This document shows positions 40,264 to 50,166 of a DNA stretch of 64,000 nt, in pieces. The notes under the pieces are model-generated. The model did not search any database. It worked only from the letters and a program-made list of their open reading frames with translations, and had not been told where the DNA came from. The DNA comes from Candidatus Phocaeicola excrementigallinarum (GTDB lineage: Bacteria; Bacteroidota; Bacteroidia; Bacteroidales; Bacteroidaceae). Position 1 is the stretch's first letter. Each line of letters begins with the position of its first letter. The stretch covers positions 33,149 through 97,148 of the forward strand of contig DWVR01000046.1 in NCBI GenBank assembly GCA_019120125.1, in the 5' to 3' direction. Made by a program: the position numbers and the translations under genes.

Positions 40264-40722
40264 TATGTTCTCAGAGGCTAAAGTTACGGAGATTTACCCG
40301 ATGGCCGATGATTTTTGCAAGGAATTTGCCAAAACACAGGAAAAATATATGATTGAAGACAAGAATCATAAGCATCGGAACAAGCCGAACGTGGAAAATG
40401 CTCCATGGGATGGTTCTTCGGGGTTAAACTTCACCTGATCATCAATGACAAGGGTGAAATCCTTAATTTCATGTTTACACCAGGCAATGTGGATGACCGC
40501 GAACCGTTGAAACAGAAAAAGTTCCTGGAGAATATAAAAGGAAAACCCTGTGCGGACAAGGGATATATCGGGAAAACCCTGTTCGAGAACCTATTCCTTA
40601 ACGGCATACAGTTGATAACCAAAGTGAAGAACAACATGAAGAACTCCCTAATGAACGTAGCGGACAATATCATAACCTATGGCATGTCGAAAGGGCTTTC
40701 CGCATCTCAAAATCGAAGATAG
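40264..40722 (+). pseudogene. IS982-family transposase remnant with internal deletion and frameshift
   Basis: MADDFCKEFA...KHRNKPN fused out of frame to GKCSMGWFFGVKLHLIINDKGEILNFMFTPGNVDDREPL...ADKGYIG. Confidence 0.75.
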
Positions 40723-40997
40723 AGATACGGCCTATGTTCCACTTCACCCACCGCAGGATAAAGGCACATGTATGCATCTGTTTTGTGGTGTTGAAAGTTT
40801 ATAAGGAACTGGAGAGATTACTGAAATTATCCAATATCAATATGAGTGTCGACAAGGTTTTGGCACTTGCGCAGACGATTGTAACAATACAGATGACACT
40901 GCCCGAAAACAAACAGGTAATCAATCGAACTATACAGATGAAACGGCATCAACGTATCGCGCCATTATTCTCTGATGGTTTTTGGGGTACGCACTGA
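40690..40997 (+). pseudogene. IS1634/IS4-like transposase C-terminal remnant
   Basis: Frame reads FRISKSKIEIRPMFHFTHRRIKAHVCICFVVLKVYKELERLL...APLFSDGFWGTH*. Confidence 0.65.
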
Positions 40998-41011
40998 CGA
41001 AATCAGGAAAA

Positions 41012-41061
41012 AGAGTGAGGAACGGAGAACCGCCGCAGGGCAATTCCTCATTCCTCACTCT
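41012..41061 (-). repeat. Hairpin repeat family 2, copy 2 (also plausible carB terminator)
   Basis: AGAGTGAGGAA...TTCCTCACTCT with same core GGAACGGAGAACCGCCGCAGGGCA; T-run on - strand after the stem. Confidence 0.75.
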
Positions 41062-41079
41062 TCATTCTTCACTCTTCAT

Positions 41080-44000
41080 TTATTTGTACTCGTCCCAGCT
41101 CTTGATGGCAATGTCGCCGATGCTCATCGAACAGAACGCATTGATAAACGCGCTCGCCAGACGGGCGTTCGTGATAAGGGGGATGTTGAGGTCGATGGCG
41201 GCACGACGTATCTTGTAGCCGTTGGTCAGCTCGCCCACCGACAGATCGCGCGGAATGTTCACCACCATGTCAATCTGCTTCTGGTGAAGCATATCCAAAG
41301 CCTGCGGCTGTCCCTCTTCGCTCGGCCAGTACACGCGCGTATTCTCGATGCCGTTCTCCGTGAGGAACTTCGATGTGCCGCCCGTGGCGAACAGGTGGTA
41401 GCCTTTGGCCTTCAGCGCACGCGAGGCCTGAAGCATGTCAACCTTCTGCCGCGTGCCGCCCGTGGAAAGCAGGATGTTCCGCTCAGGAATGCGGTAGCCC
41501 ACGGAAAGCATTGACTTGAGGATGGCGCACGAGGTGTCCTCACCGATACAGCCCACCTCGCCCGTGCTCGCCATGTCGACTCCCAGCACCGGGTCGGCCT
41601 TTTGCAGGCGGTTGAACGAGAACTGGCTGGCCTTGATGCCCACATAGTCGAGGTCGAAAAGGTTCTTCTCCGGCTTCTCCACCGGCAGTCCCAGCATGAC
41701 CTTTGTGGCCAGCTCGATGAAGTTTATCTTGAGCACCTTGCTCACGAACGGGAACGAGCGCGAGGCACGGAGGTTGCACTCGATGACCTTGATGTCATTG
41801 TCGCGGGCCAGGAACTGGATGTTGAACGGACCCGAGATGTTGAGTTCCCTGGCTATCTGACGAGAGATACGCTTGATACGGCGCACGGTCTCCACGTAGA
41901 GTTTCTGCGGAGGGAACTGGATGGTGGCGTCGCCCGAATGCACGCCGGCAAACTCGATGTGTTCCGAAATGGCATAGACAATGATCTCGCCGTTCTGCGC
42001 CACGGCATCCATCTCCACTTCCTTGGCATGCTCGATGAACTGGCTCACCACCACCGGATGTTTCTTCGACACGTTGGCGGCAAGCTGCAGGAAGCGTTCC
42101 AGCTCGTCCTGGTTGGAGCAGACGTTCATGGCGGCTCCCGAAAGCACGTACGACGGACGCACGAGCACCGGGAATCCCACCTTGCGGATGAACTCGTTGA
42201 TGTCGTCCATCGAAGTCAGCGCGCTCCATTCCGGCTGGTCCACCCCGATACGGTCGAGCATGGCAGAGAACTTGTCGCGGTCCTCGGCGTTGTCGATGCT
42301 CTTGGCAGAGGTTCCCAGAATGTTCACCCGCTGCGCGTCAAGACGCATGGCCAGATTGTTCGGTATCTGTCCGCCGGTAGACACAATGACCCCATGCGGA
42401 TTCTCCAGGTCGAGAACGTCCATCACGCGCTCGAAAGTCAGCTCGTCGAAATAGAGGCGGTCGCACATGTCGTAGTCTGTGGAAACCGTCTCGGGGTTGT
42501 AGTTGATCATCACCGAGCGGTAACCCTCCTTACGGATGGTATGCAAGGCCTGCACGCCGCACCAGTCGAATTCCACCGACGAACCGATACGGTAGGCGCC
42601 CGAACCGAGCACCACAATGCTCTTGCGGTCGCCCAGATAACGCACGTCGTTGGCCACACCGCTATAAGTAAGATACAGGTAGTTGGTCTGCGCCGGATAC
42701 TCGGCCGCCAGCGTGTCAATCTGCTTCACCACAGGCACCACGCCTATGCTCTTGCGATATTGGCGCACGGCCAGTATGCCGTCCTCCATCTCTCCCTGCC
42801 ATCCGATGGCGCGGGCCACCTGGAAGTCGGAGAATCCCTGACGCTTGGCCTTGTAAAGAAGCTCTTTCGGAAGCTCGGAAAGCTGTATGTGGTTGTTCCC
42901 CCACTCGTGCAGTTCCTTCGAAGTGTCCATGATGTTCTCCAGCTTGTAGAGGAACCATTTGTCTATCTTGGTAAGATCGTGTATCTGGTCGACGGTATAT
43001 CCGGCACGCATCGCCTTCGAGATGACGAAGATTCGCTTGTCGGTCGGCTCGCGCAGGGCCTTGTCGATGTCGGCGATGACCAGCTCCTTGTTTTCCACGA
43101 AACCGTGCATTCCCTGTCCGATCATGCGGAGACCCTTCTGGATGGCTTCCTCAAAAGTGCGTCCGATGGCCATCACCTCTCCCACCGACTTCATGCTGGA
43201 GCCCAGCTCACGGTCGACACCATGGAACTTGCCAAGGTCCCAGCGCGGAATCTTGCACACCACATAGTCGAGCGCCGGCTCGAAGAATGCCGAGGTGGTT
43301 TTCGTCACCGAGTTCTTCAGATCGAAAAGTCCGTAGCCCAATCCCAGCTTGGCGGCCACAAACGCCAGCGGATAACCCGTAGCCTTGGATGCCAGTGCGG
43401 AAGAACGGCTCAGACGGGCGTTCACCTCGATCACGCGGTAATCCTCCGACTCAGGGTCGAAAGCGTACTGCACGTTACACTCGCCCACAATGCCGATGTG
43501 ACGGATGATGCGGATGGCCAGCTCGCGGAGCTTATGGTATTCGCTGTTGGTCAGAGTCTGGCTCGGAGCGATGACGATGGACTCTCCGGTATGGATGCCC
43601 AGCGGATCGAAATTCTCCATGTTGCAGACCGTGATGCAATTGTCAAAACGGTCGCGCACCACCTCGTATTCCACTTCCTTCCATCCCTTCAGGCTCTTTT
43701 CCACGAGCACCTGCGGAGAGAAGGAGAAAGCCTTTTCCGCCAACGCGTCCAGTTCCTCCTCATTATCGCAGAAGCCGGAGCCAAGACCTCCCAACGCGTA
43801 TGCGGCGCGGATGATAACGGGGTAACCCAGGTCTCTTGCGGCCTGGCGCGCCTGTTCGATGTTCTCACAAGCCTCGCTCTTGATGGTCTTCACGCCAATC
43901 TCGTCGAGCTTCTTCACGAACAGCTCGCGGTCTTCCGTGTCCATGATGGCCTGCACGGGTGTGCCGAGCACACGCACGCCGTATTTGCCGAATACACCTT

Positions 44001-44307
44001 CCTTATAAAGAGCCACCCCACAGTTCAGCGCGGTCTGTCCCCCGAACGAAAGCAGCACCCCGTCGGGACGCTCCTTGTCGATGACCTTCTCCACGAAATA
44101 AGGTGTGACGGGAAGGAAATAAATCTTGTCGGCCACCCCCTCGGAAGTCTGCACCGTAGCGATATTCGGGTTGATGAGCACAGTCTCGATGCCTTCTTCC
44201 TTCAGTGCCTTGAGGGCCTGCGAACCGGAATAGTCGAACTCGCCCGCCTCACCGATTTTCAACGCGCCCGACCCCAGCAGCAATACTTTCTTTATATTCT
44301 CTTTCAT
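41080..44307 (-). CDS. carB: Carbamoyl-phosphate synthase large subunit
   Basis: 1075 aa, two ATP-grasp halves and MGS domain. Confidence 0.96.
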   Translation of the reverse strand: MKENIKKVLLLGSGALKIGEAGEFDYSGSQALKALKEEGIETVLINPNIATVQTSEGVADKIYFLPVTPYFVEKVIDKERPDGVLLSFGGQTALNCGVALYKEGVFGKYGVRVLGTPVQAIMDTEDRELFVKKLDEIGVKTIKSEACENIEQARQAARDLGYPVIIRAAYALGGLGSGFCDNEEELDALAEKAFSFSPQVLVEKSLKGWKEVEYEVVRDRFDNCITVCNMENFDPLGIHTGESIVIAPSQTLTNSEYHKLRELAIRIIRHIGIVGECNVQYAFDPESEDYRVIEVNARLSRSSALASKATGYPLAFVAAKLGLGYGLFDLKNSVTKTTSAFFEPALDYVVCKIPRWDLGKFHGVDRELGSSMKSVGEVMAIGRTFEEAIQKGLRMIGQGMHGFVENKELVIADIDKALREPTDKRIFVISKAMRAGYTVDQIHDLTKIDKWFLYKLENIMDTSKELHEWGNNHIQLSELPKELLYKAKRQGFSDFQVARAIGWQGEMEDGILAVRQYRKSIGVVPVVKQIDTLAAEYPAQTNYLYLTYSGVANDVRYLGDRKSIVVLGSGAYRIGSSVEFDWCGVQALHTIRKEGYRSVMINYNPETVSTDYDMCDRLYFDELTFERVMDVLDLENPHGVIVSTGGQIPNNLAMRLDAQRVNILGTSAKSIDNAEDRDKFSAMLDRIGVDQPEWSALTSMDDINEFIRKVGFPVLVRPSYVLSGAAMNVCSNQDELERFLQLAANVSKKHPVVVSQFIEHAKEVEMDAVAQNGEIIVYAISEHIEFAGVHSGDATIQFPPQKLYVETVRRIKRISRQIARELNISGPFNIQFLARDNDIKVIECNLRASRSFPFVSKVLKINFIELATKVMLGLPVEKPEKNLFDLDYVGIKASQFSFNRLQKADPVLGVDMASTGEVGCIGEDTSCAILKSMLSVGYRIPERNILLSTGGTRQKVDMLQASRALKAKGYHLFATGGTSKFLTENGIENTRVYWPSEEGQPQALDMLHQKQIDMVVNIPRDLSVGELTNGYKIRRAAIDLNIPLITNARLASAFINAFCSMSIGDIAIKSWDEYK

Positions 44308-44336
44308 TGATGTTTCAATTAATGGTTAGTTATTCT

Positions 44337-45413
44337 TTAGATCAGCTTCACGAACTCGTCGAAGAGGAATTCAGTGTCAGTCGGTCCGCTGGCCGCCTCA
44401 GGATGGAACTGCGCGGAGAACCAGGGGTTGCGCTTGTGGCGTATCCCTTCGTTCGAGCCGTCGTTCATATTGATGAAAAGCGGTTCCCAGTCATCACCCA
44501 AAGTGTTGTTGTCCACCGCATATCCGTGGTTCTGGCTGGTGATGAAGCAACGGTCAGTGCCCACCATACGCACCGGCTGGTTATGGCTACGGTGGCCGTA
44601 TTTCAGCTTGTAGATGCGGGCGCCTCCCGCCTTCGAGAGCAGCTGGTTTCCCATACAGATGCCGAAAATGGGCAGTTTCTCGTTCCGCATGGCCTTACGG
44701 ATGTTCTGCACCGCGGCATCGCACGTGTCGGGATCGCCCGGTCCGTTGGAGATGAAAAGTCCGTCGAACTCCAGTCCGTTGAAGTCGTAGTTCCAGGGCA
44801 CGCGGATCACCTCCACGTCACGTTTGAGCAGACAACGGATAATGTTGGCCTTCACGCCGCAGTCCACCAGCACCACCTTCTTGCGTCCGCCGCCCTCATT
44901 GTAACGGATCACTTCCTTGCACGACACCTTGTCCACATAGTTCACCCCGGCATACCGCGCCTCGGGCACGTTGTCCGGCTCGTCGTCGAACACGATCTTC
45001 CCCATCATCACGCCGTGCTCACGCAACACCTTGGTCAGCTCACGCGTGTCAACACCCGTGATGCCGGGCACCTGCTCGCGCTTCAGCCAGTCGGCCAGGC
45101 TCTCCACCGCGTTCCAGTGGCTGTACATCTCGCTGTAGTCGCTCACGATAATGGCCTCGGCGTGTATTTTCTCACTTTCCATAAAAACAGGCAGACCGTT
45201 CGCCGCGAAAGTAAACGGCGGCACTCCGTAGTTGCCGACCAGCGGATAGGTAAGCGTCATCAGCTGACCCGCATACGAAGGGTCGGTCAGGCTTTCCGGA
45301 TAACCGGTCATCGCCGTATTGAACACCACCTCGCCCGCTACCGGTTTCTCATAACCGAACGACTTGCCGTGGAAGCGGCTCCCGTCGTCAAGGATTAACG
45401 TCACATCTTTCAT
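44337..45413 (-). CDS. carA: Carbamoyl-phosphate synthase small subunit
   Basis: Class I amidotransferase GICMGNQLL; LILDDGSRFHGKSFG. Confidence 0.96.
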   Translation of the reverse strand: MKDVTLILDDGSRFHGKSFGYEKPVAGEVVFNTAMTGYPESLTDPSYAGQLMTLTYPLVGNYGVPPFTFAANGLPVFMESEKIHAEAIIVSDYSEMYSHWNAVESLADWLKREQVPGITGVDTRELTKVLREHGVMMGKIVFDDEPDNVPEARYAGVNYVDKVSCKEVIRYNEGGGRKKVVLVDCGVKANIIRCLLKRDVEVIRVPWNYDFNGLEFDGLFISNGPGDPDTCDAAVQNIRKAMRNEKLPIFGICMGNQLLSKAGGARIYKLKYGHRSHNQPVRMVGTDRCFITSQNHGYAVDNNTLGDDWEPLFINMNDGSNEGIRHKRNPWFSAQFHPEAASGPTDTEFLFDEFVKLI

Positions 45414-45451
45414 TCTTAGTCTTTATTGTTTTGTGTCTCTGGTTTGTCCAT

Positions 45452-45487
45452 AAAAAAACCCGGACTTGCCGAAAAGCAATTCCGGGT
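45452..45487 (-). terminator. Intrinsic terminator in the carAB 5' leader (candidate attenuator)
   Basis: - strand ACCCGGAATTGCTTTTCGGCAAGTCCGGGT followed by TTTTTTT, upstream of carA. Confidence 0.75.
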
Positions 45488-45489
45488 AT

Positions 45490-45543
45490 TCACATATTAT
45501 AATGCATCTTACTCACCGTTATGTGTCCTAATCCGATATTCAT
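45490..45543 (-). CDS. Putative carAB leader peptide (17 aa)
   Basis: MNIGLGHITVSKMHYNM*, stop codon 2 nt before the leader hairpin. Confidence 0.4.
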   Translation of the reverse strand: MNIGLGHITVSKMHYNM

Positions 45544-45737
45544 CAACTTTCTCGTCGTTTTTTCGTTTCGGAGTGCAAATATACGGATTTCTCCAAAAAC
45601 GGCGCGTAGTTTCCGTGACATTTTTTCAAGAAAATTCCGCGGCGGACTTTCCACGAAAAAAAACGCGGAAAATGTTTGGAGAATCCCAGGAAAGCTGTAT
45701 CTTTGCACACGTTTTCAAAACAAGTACATCCAAGGTT

Positions 45738-45813
45738 GCCGAAATAACTCAGTTGGTAGAGTAACTCATTCGTAATGAGTAAGTCGCGGGTTCGAGTCCC
45801 GCTTTCGGCTCCA
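45738..45813 (+). tRNA. tRNA-Thr (anticodon CGT), CCA encoded
   Basis: Cloverleaf; acceptor GCCGAAA/TTTCGGC; anticodon stem ACTCATTCGTAATGAGT; GGTTCGAGTCC. Confidence 0.95.
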
Positions 45814-45814
45814 G

Positions 45815-45846
45815 AAAGCCGGTCCGCATGTGCGGACCGGCTTTTT
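45815..45846 (+). terminator. Intrinsic terminator after tRNA-Thr
   Basis: AAAGCCGGTCCGCATGTGCGGACCGGCTTTTT. Confidence 0.88.
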
Positions 45847-46571
45847 CATTGCCTTCCCATCATCTTTATCCGCCGCTTCATCTCATCGGAAACGCGGTAC
45901 GATTCCTGAATCTTGCGGAGTGTCTTGTGGAAAGTGTCCGTATCAAGCCGGGAACGGCCGAGATAATCCATCGTGCGCTCCGGAAACCTGACAAAACAGA
46001 CTGAAAGCGCCCACGCCACCGCCATCCTCACATAATACCCCTCCTGACGGATCCGTTCAAAACAGGTAAACATCTCGTCAAGACGGATCTCATCAATGAA
46101 GTTCTCCATCATGCGCACCACTCCGAAACGCACCTCGTATTCACGCGAGGATTTCAGCCATTCTTTCAGATATTCCCAGATACGGGCCTCGTGTTTCCGA
46201 AAATAAGCCTTTCCACCGGCAAACTTGAACGTGTCACATTCCGACCAGCTCCGGATAATCCACACGAACTTCGTGACACGGTGCAGATAAGTCTCTATGT
46301 CCTCATCGGGCCTGATGCAGCCCAGCACCAGCCCCTGAAGCATCCGTTCTTCCAAATAACCGTCATCGGCATTTTCCAGATACGTTTCCCAATCGGCTTT
46401 CGCGATGCGCTTCGCCAGTTGCCTCAGGTCGGGCACACGGACACCCAGAATATGCTCCACTCCGGGATGCAGGCTTGCGGTGAACTTCCGGTTCCCTTTT
46501 TCAGCCAGTTCCAGCAGACACTCGCGGACAGTCAGGCCATCAATCTTGAATTCTTCCATACCTTCATTCAT
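45846..46571 (-). CDS. DNA alkylation repair (AlkD-like HEAT-repeat) protein
   Basis: GVRVPDLRQLAKRIAKADWETYLEN...FVWIIRSWSECDTFKF. Confidence 0.85.
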   Translation of the reverse strand: MNEGMEEFKIDGLTVRECLLELAEKGNRKFTASLHPGVEHILGVRVPDLRQLAKRIAKADWETYLENADDGYLEERMLQGLVLGCIRPDEDIETYLHRVTKFVWIIRSWSECDTFKFAGGKAYFRKHEARIWEYLKEWLKSSREYEVRFGVVRMMENFIDEIRLDEMFTCFERIRQEGYYVRMAVAWALSVCFVRFPERTMDYLGRSRLDTDTFHKTLRKIQESYRVSDEMKRRIKMMGRQ

Positions 46572-46685
46572 ATCAATCCAACCGACAAAATTATCATTTT
46601 TATCACATACGCCGCAAAAGACCGACATTTTTCTCATAAACAGCAAAAAAATCCGGAAAAAGTTTTGATTTATCATTTTTATCAC

Positions 46686-46693
46686 TAAATTTG
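46686..46693 (+). promoter_or_regulatory. trp operon -7 box (TAAATTTG)
   Basis: TTTG ~18 bp upstream; position consistent with a start just before the leader ORF. Confidence 0.65.
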
Positions 46694-46725
46694 CCATGAA
46701 AATAAAACAAAACAATCGCATTATC

Positions 46726-46812
46726 ATGACACTTTCAATGGTAAATACATACTTCTGGTGGCGCTTCTGCAACTTCAACAGTCGTAGAGGAAACCAGCCG
46801 TGTATAATATAG
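46726..46812 (+). CDS. trp leader peptide with tandem Trp codons
   Basis: MTLSMVNTYFWWRFCNFNSRRGNQPCII* upstream of an intrinsic terminator and trpB. Confidence 0.8.
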   Translation: MTLSMVNTYFWWRFCNFNSRRGNQPCII

Positions 46813-46851
46813 ATACCATATTTTTCATGTAAATAAAAACTGATATTGCAG

Positions 46852-46883
46852 AAGGGCTGTCGTACTTTACGGCAGCCCTTTTT
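46852..46883 (+). terminator. trp leader attenuator terminator
   Basis: AAGGGCTGTCGTACTTTACGGCAGCCCTTTTT. Confidence 0.85.
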
Positions 46884-46931
46884 GTTTGCGCACGAAACAG
46901 AACATCAATCCACTAAAAATACAAATACATC

Positions 46932-48128
46932 ATGAAAACCTATCAAGTGAGCCGGGAAGGCTATTACGGAGAATTCGGTGGGGCGTTTGTACCCGAAATA
47001 CTCCACCGCTGTGTGGAAGAACTCAGAAACGCATATCTGAACGTCATGGAAAGCGACAGCTTCAAACAGGAGTTCCATTCCCTGCTCCGCGACTACGTGG
47101 GACGGCCTTCGCCGCTCTATCCGGCCAAAAGGCTGTCGGACAAATACGGCTGCCGCATCTATCTGAAACGCGAGGACCTGAACCACACGGGAGCACACAA
47201 AATCAACAATGCCATCGGACAGGCACTTATCGCACGGCGCATGGGGAAAAAACGCATCATCGCCGAAACGGGAGCGGGACAGCACGGAGTGGCCGCGGCC
47301 ACAGTCTGCGCCCTGATGGGCATGGAGTGCGTGGTCTACATGGGAAAGACCGACGTGGAACGCCAGCATGCCAACGTACAACGGATGAAGATGCTGGGCG
47401 CCCGGGTGGTGCCGGTGACATCGGGCAACATGACGCTCAAGGACGCCACCAATAAGGCCATCCGCGACTGGTGCTGCCACCCTTCGGACACATACTACAT
47501 CATCGGATCCACCGTAGGCCCCCACCCTTATCCCGACATGGTGGCACGCCTGCAGTCCGTTATCAGCGAGGAAATCCGCAAGCAACTCCTGGAACATGAA
47601 GGGAGAGACTATCCGGACTATCTCATCGCATGCATCGGTGGAGGAAGCAACGCGGCGGGCACCATCTACCACTATCTGGACGACGGACGGGTGAAAATCG
47701 TGCTGGCCGAAGCCGGAGGAAAAGGGATTGACACTCCTCTCTCGGCGGCCACCATCCATCTGGGACTGCCAGGCGTCATCCACGGCTCACACACGCTGGT
47801 GATGCAGGACGAGGACGGGCAGATACTGGAACCATATTCCATTTCCGCCGGACTGGACTATCCGGGAGTCGGCCCCATGCACGCGAATCTGGCGAGACAG
47901 CATCGTGCCACCGTACTGGCAGTGAATGACGATGAAGCGGTCCGTGCGGCTTTCGAGCTGACCCGGCTGGAGGGAATCATCCCGGCGCTGGAATCGGCCC
48001 ATGCGCTGGGAGCACTTGAGAAACTCCGTTTCCGTCCGGACGACCTCGTGGTGCTCACTGTCTCGGGACGGGGCGACAAGGACATGGATACTTACATGAA
48101 GGAAATGAAAAGTGAAAAACAAGAATGA
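46932..48128 (+). CDS. trpB: Tryptophan synthase beta subunit
   Basis: [42 protein letters not shown]. Confidence 0.97.
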   Translation: MKTYQVSREGYYGEFGGAFVPEILHRCVEELRNAYLNVMESDSFKQEFHSLLRDYVGRPSPLYPAKRLSDKYGCRIYLKREDLNHTGAHKINNAIGQALIARRMGKKRIIAETGAGQHGVAAATVCALMGMECVVYMGKTDVERQHANVQRMKMLGARVVPVTSGNMTLKDATNKAIRDWCCHPSDTYYIIGSTVGPHPYPDMVARLQSVISEEIRKQLLEHEGRDYPDYLIACIGGGSNAAGTIYHYLDDGRVKIVLAEAGGKGIDTPLSAATIHLGLPGVIHGSHTLVMQDEDGQILEPYSISAGLDYPGVGPMHANLARQHRATVLAVNDDEAVRAAFELTRLEGIIPALESAHALGALEKLRFRPDDLVVLTVSGRGDKDMDTYMKEMKSEKQE

Positions 48129-48156
48129 GGTACGTAAATGAACAAAAAACCACATC

Positions 48157-49557
48157 ATGAAAACTTACCACTACCATACAAGATACAGACTGTTGCCGGG
48201 CGACTTGCATACACCGGTCACCACCTACCTGAAACTGCGCGACCTCTTTCCGCAAAGCGTGCTGATGGAAAGCTCCGACTATCACGGCTCGGAAAACAAC
48301 CGCTCGTTCATCGGACTCAACCCGACAGCCAGCGTCTCCATCAGTCACGGGAAAGCCGTCATGACCTACCCCGATCACTCCCGTGAGGAACGGGAACTGG
48401 ACGATTCGTTCCGCCCGGAAAACGCAGTCAGCGGATTCCTTTCCCGGTTCAAGGTGGACGGAGAATATTCACGCTACTGCGGACTCTACGGATACACCAC
48501 CTTCAACACGGTCCGCTATCTCGAACAGATTCCCGTGAAAGACAGCGCCGACATCAAGAACGACGCCCCGGACATGCTCTACATCCTCTATAAATACCTG
48601 ATCGTGTTCAACGACTTCACCAGCGAGATGCTTCTGCTGGAAATGCACACCCCCGACGAACCGGACCACATCGGGGAAGTGGAGAAAGCCATCGGAAACC
48701 GGAACTACACGACTTACGGTTTCCGGGCCACAGGACCCGTAACCAGCACACTGACCGACGAGGAGCACAAGGCGAACATCCGCAAGGGTATCGCCCACTG
48801 TCTCCGCGGCGACGTGTTCCAGATCGTACTCTCACGCCGGTTCATCCAACACTATGAAGGCGATGACTTCCAGCTTTACCGTGCCCTGCGGAGCATCAAC
48901 CCCTCGCCCTATCTGTTTTATTTCGACTTCGGAGGATTCCGCATTTTCGGTTCCTCGCCCGAGACGCACTGCAAGATAGAGGACCGGCACGCCACCATCG
49001 ACCCCATAGCGGGAACCGCGAGACGCGAAGGCGACAAGAATGCAGACGCCCGAATCACCGAAAAGCTGCTGGCCGACCCGAAAGAGAACGCCGAACACGT
49101 GATGCTGGTCGACCTGGCACGCAACGACCTGAGCCGGAATTGCCGGAACGTCCGTCTGGACTTCTACAAGGAACCGCAATACTACAGCCACGTCATCCAT
49201 CTGGTGAGCCGGGTGAGCGGAGACCTGGAAGAAGGCGCCGACCCGATCAAGGCATTTACCGACACCTTCCCGGCCGGAACGCTGAGCGGCGCCCCGAAAG
49301 TCAGGGCCATGCAAATCATCAGCGAGCTGGAGCCGCACAACCGTGGCGCATACGGCGGATGTGTCGGATTCATCGGACTCGACGGATCGCTCAACCAGGC
49401 CATCACCATCCGTACCTTCGTAAGCCGCAACAACGAACTATGGTTCCAGGCGGGAGGGGGAATCGTGGCAAAAAGCGACGAGGAAAAAGAACTGCAGGAA
49501 GTCAACAACAAACTGGCGGCATTGCGAAAAGCCATCGTACTTGCCGAAAGACTTTAA
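48157..49557 (+). CDS. trpE: Anthranilate synthase component I
   Basis: Chorismate-binding domain: PIAGTARR, LVDLARNDLSR, PAGTLSGAPKVRAM. Confidence 0.95.
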   Translation: MKTYHYHTRYRLLPGDLHTPVTTYLKLRDLFPQSVLMESSDYHGSENNRSFIGLNPTASVSISHGKAVMTYPDHSREERELDDSFRPENAVSGFLSRFKVDGEYSRYCGLYGYTTFNTVRYLEQIPVKDSADIKNDAPDMLYILYKYLIVFNDFTSEMLLLEMHTPDEPDHIGEVEKAIGNRNYTTYGFRATGPVTSTLTDEEHKANIRKGIAHCLRGDVFQIVLSRRFIQHYEGDDFQLYRALRSINPSPYLFYFDFGGFRIFGSSPETHCKIEDRHATIDPIAGTARREGDKNADARITEKLLADPKENAEHVMLVDLARNDLSRNCRNVRLDFYKEPQYYSHVIHLVSRVSGDLEEGADPIKAFTDTFPAGTLSGAPKVRAMQIISELEPHNRGAYGGCVGFIGLDGSLNQAITIRTFVSRNNELWFQAGGGIVAKSDEEKELQEVNNKLAALRKAIVLAERL

Positions 49558-49578
49558 CGACACAAAACATCACATATC

Positions 49579-50163
49579 ATGAACATCACAATCATTGACA
49601 ACTACGACTCATTCACTTACAACCTGAGTCATCTGATAAAGGAACTGGGAGCCACGGTCACCGTCCTGCGCAACGACCGGTTCAAGCTTGATGAACTGGA
49701 AACCTGCGACAGGATACTGCTCTCGCCCGGCCCGGGCATTCCGGAAGAGGCGGGCCTGCTTATGGAAGTCATCCGTCATTACGCCGGAAAGAAACCCATC
49801 CTGGGCGTATGCCTCGGAGAACAGGCCATCGGTGAAGTGTTCGGGGGCAGACTGGCCCACCTGAACCAAGTGTACCACGGAGTGCAAAGCCGGATCTCCA
49901 TCGTGGCGGACGACCCGCTTTTCAAAGGACTGCCCCACGAAACCGAAGTAGGACGATACCACTCGTGGACAGTAGACACCGAAGGACTGCCCGAGTGTCT
50001 GGAAATCACCGCCCTCAGTCCCGAAGGCCACATCATGGCCCTGCGCCACAAGACACTCAACGTACGGGGAGTACAGTTCCATCCCGAATCGGTGCTGACT
50101 CCCCTCGGAAAAAAGATGCTGGACAACTGGATAAACGAAACCGAACCCTATCAATCATTCTGA
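49579..50163 (+). CDS. trpG: Anthranilate synthase component II
   Basis: MNITIIDNYDSFTYNLSHLIKELG; GVCLGEQAIGEVFGG. Confidence 0.95.
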   Translation: MNITIIDNYDSFTYNLSHLIKELGATVTVLRNDRFKLDELETCDRILLSPGPGIPEEAGLLMEVIRHYAGKKPILGVCLGEQAIGEVFGGRLAHLNQVYHGVQSRISIVADDPLFKGLPHETEVGRYHSWTVDTEGLPECLEITALSPEGHIMALRHKTLNVRGVQFHPESVLTPLGKKMLDNWINETEPYQSF

Positions 50164-50166
50164 CCT

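Noticed and set aside
41602-44310. 902-aa open frame antisense to carB
   Set aside because: Runs exactly opposite a clear carB gene; low-complexity His/Arg/Leu-rich translation typical of antisense frames when TTA/CTA/TCA codons are rare.
46696-46725. Upstream in-frame ATG extending the trp leader peptide to 38 aa
   Set aside because: It overlaps the expected transcription start just after the TAAATTTG box, so ATG 46726 is the more plausible start.
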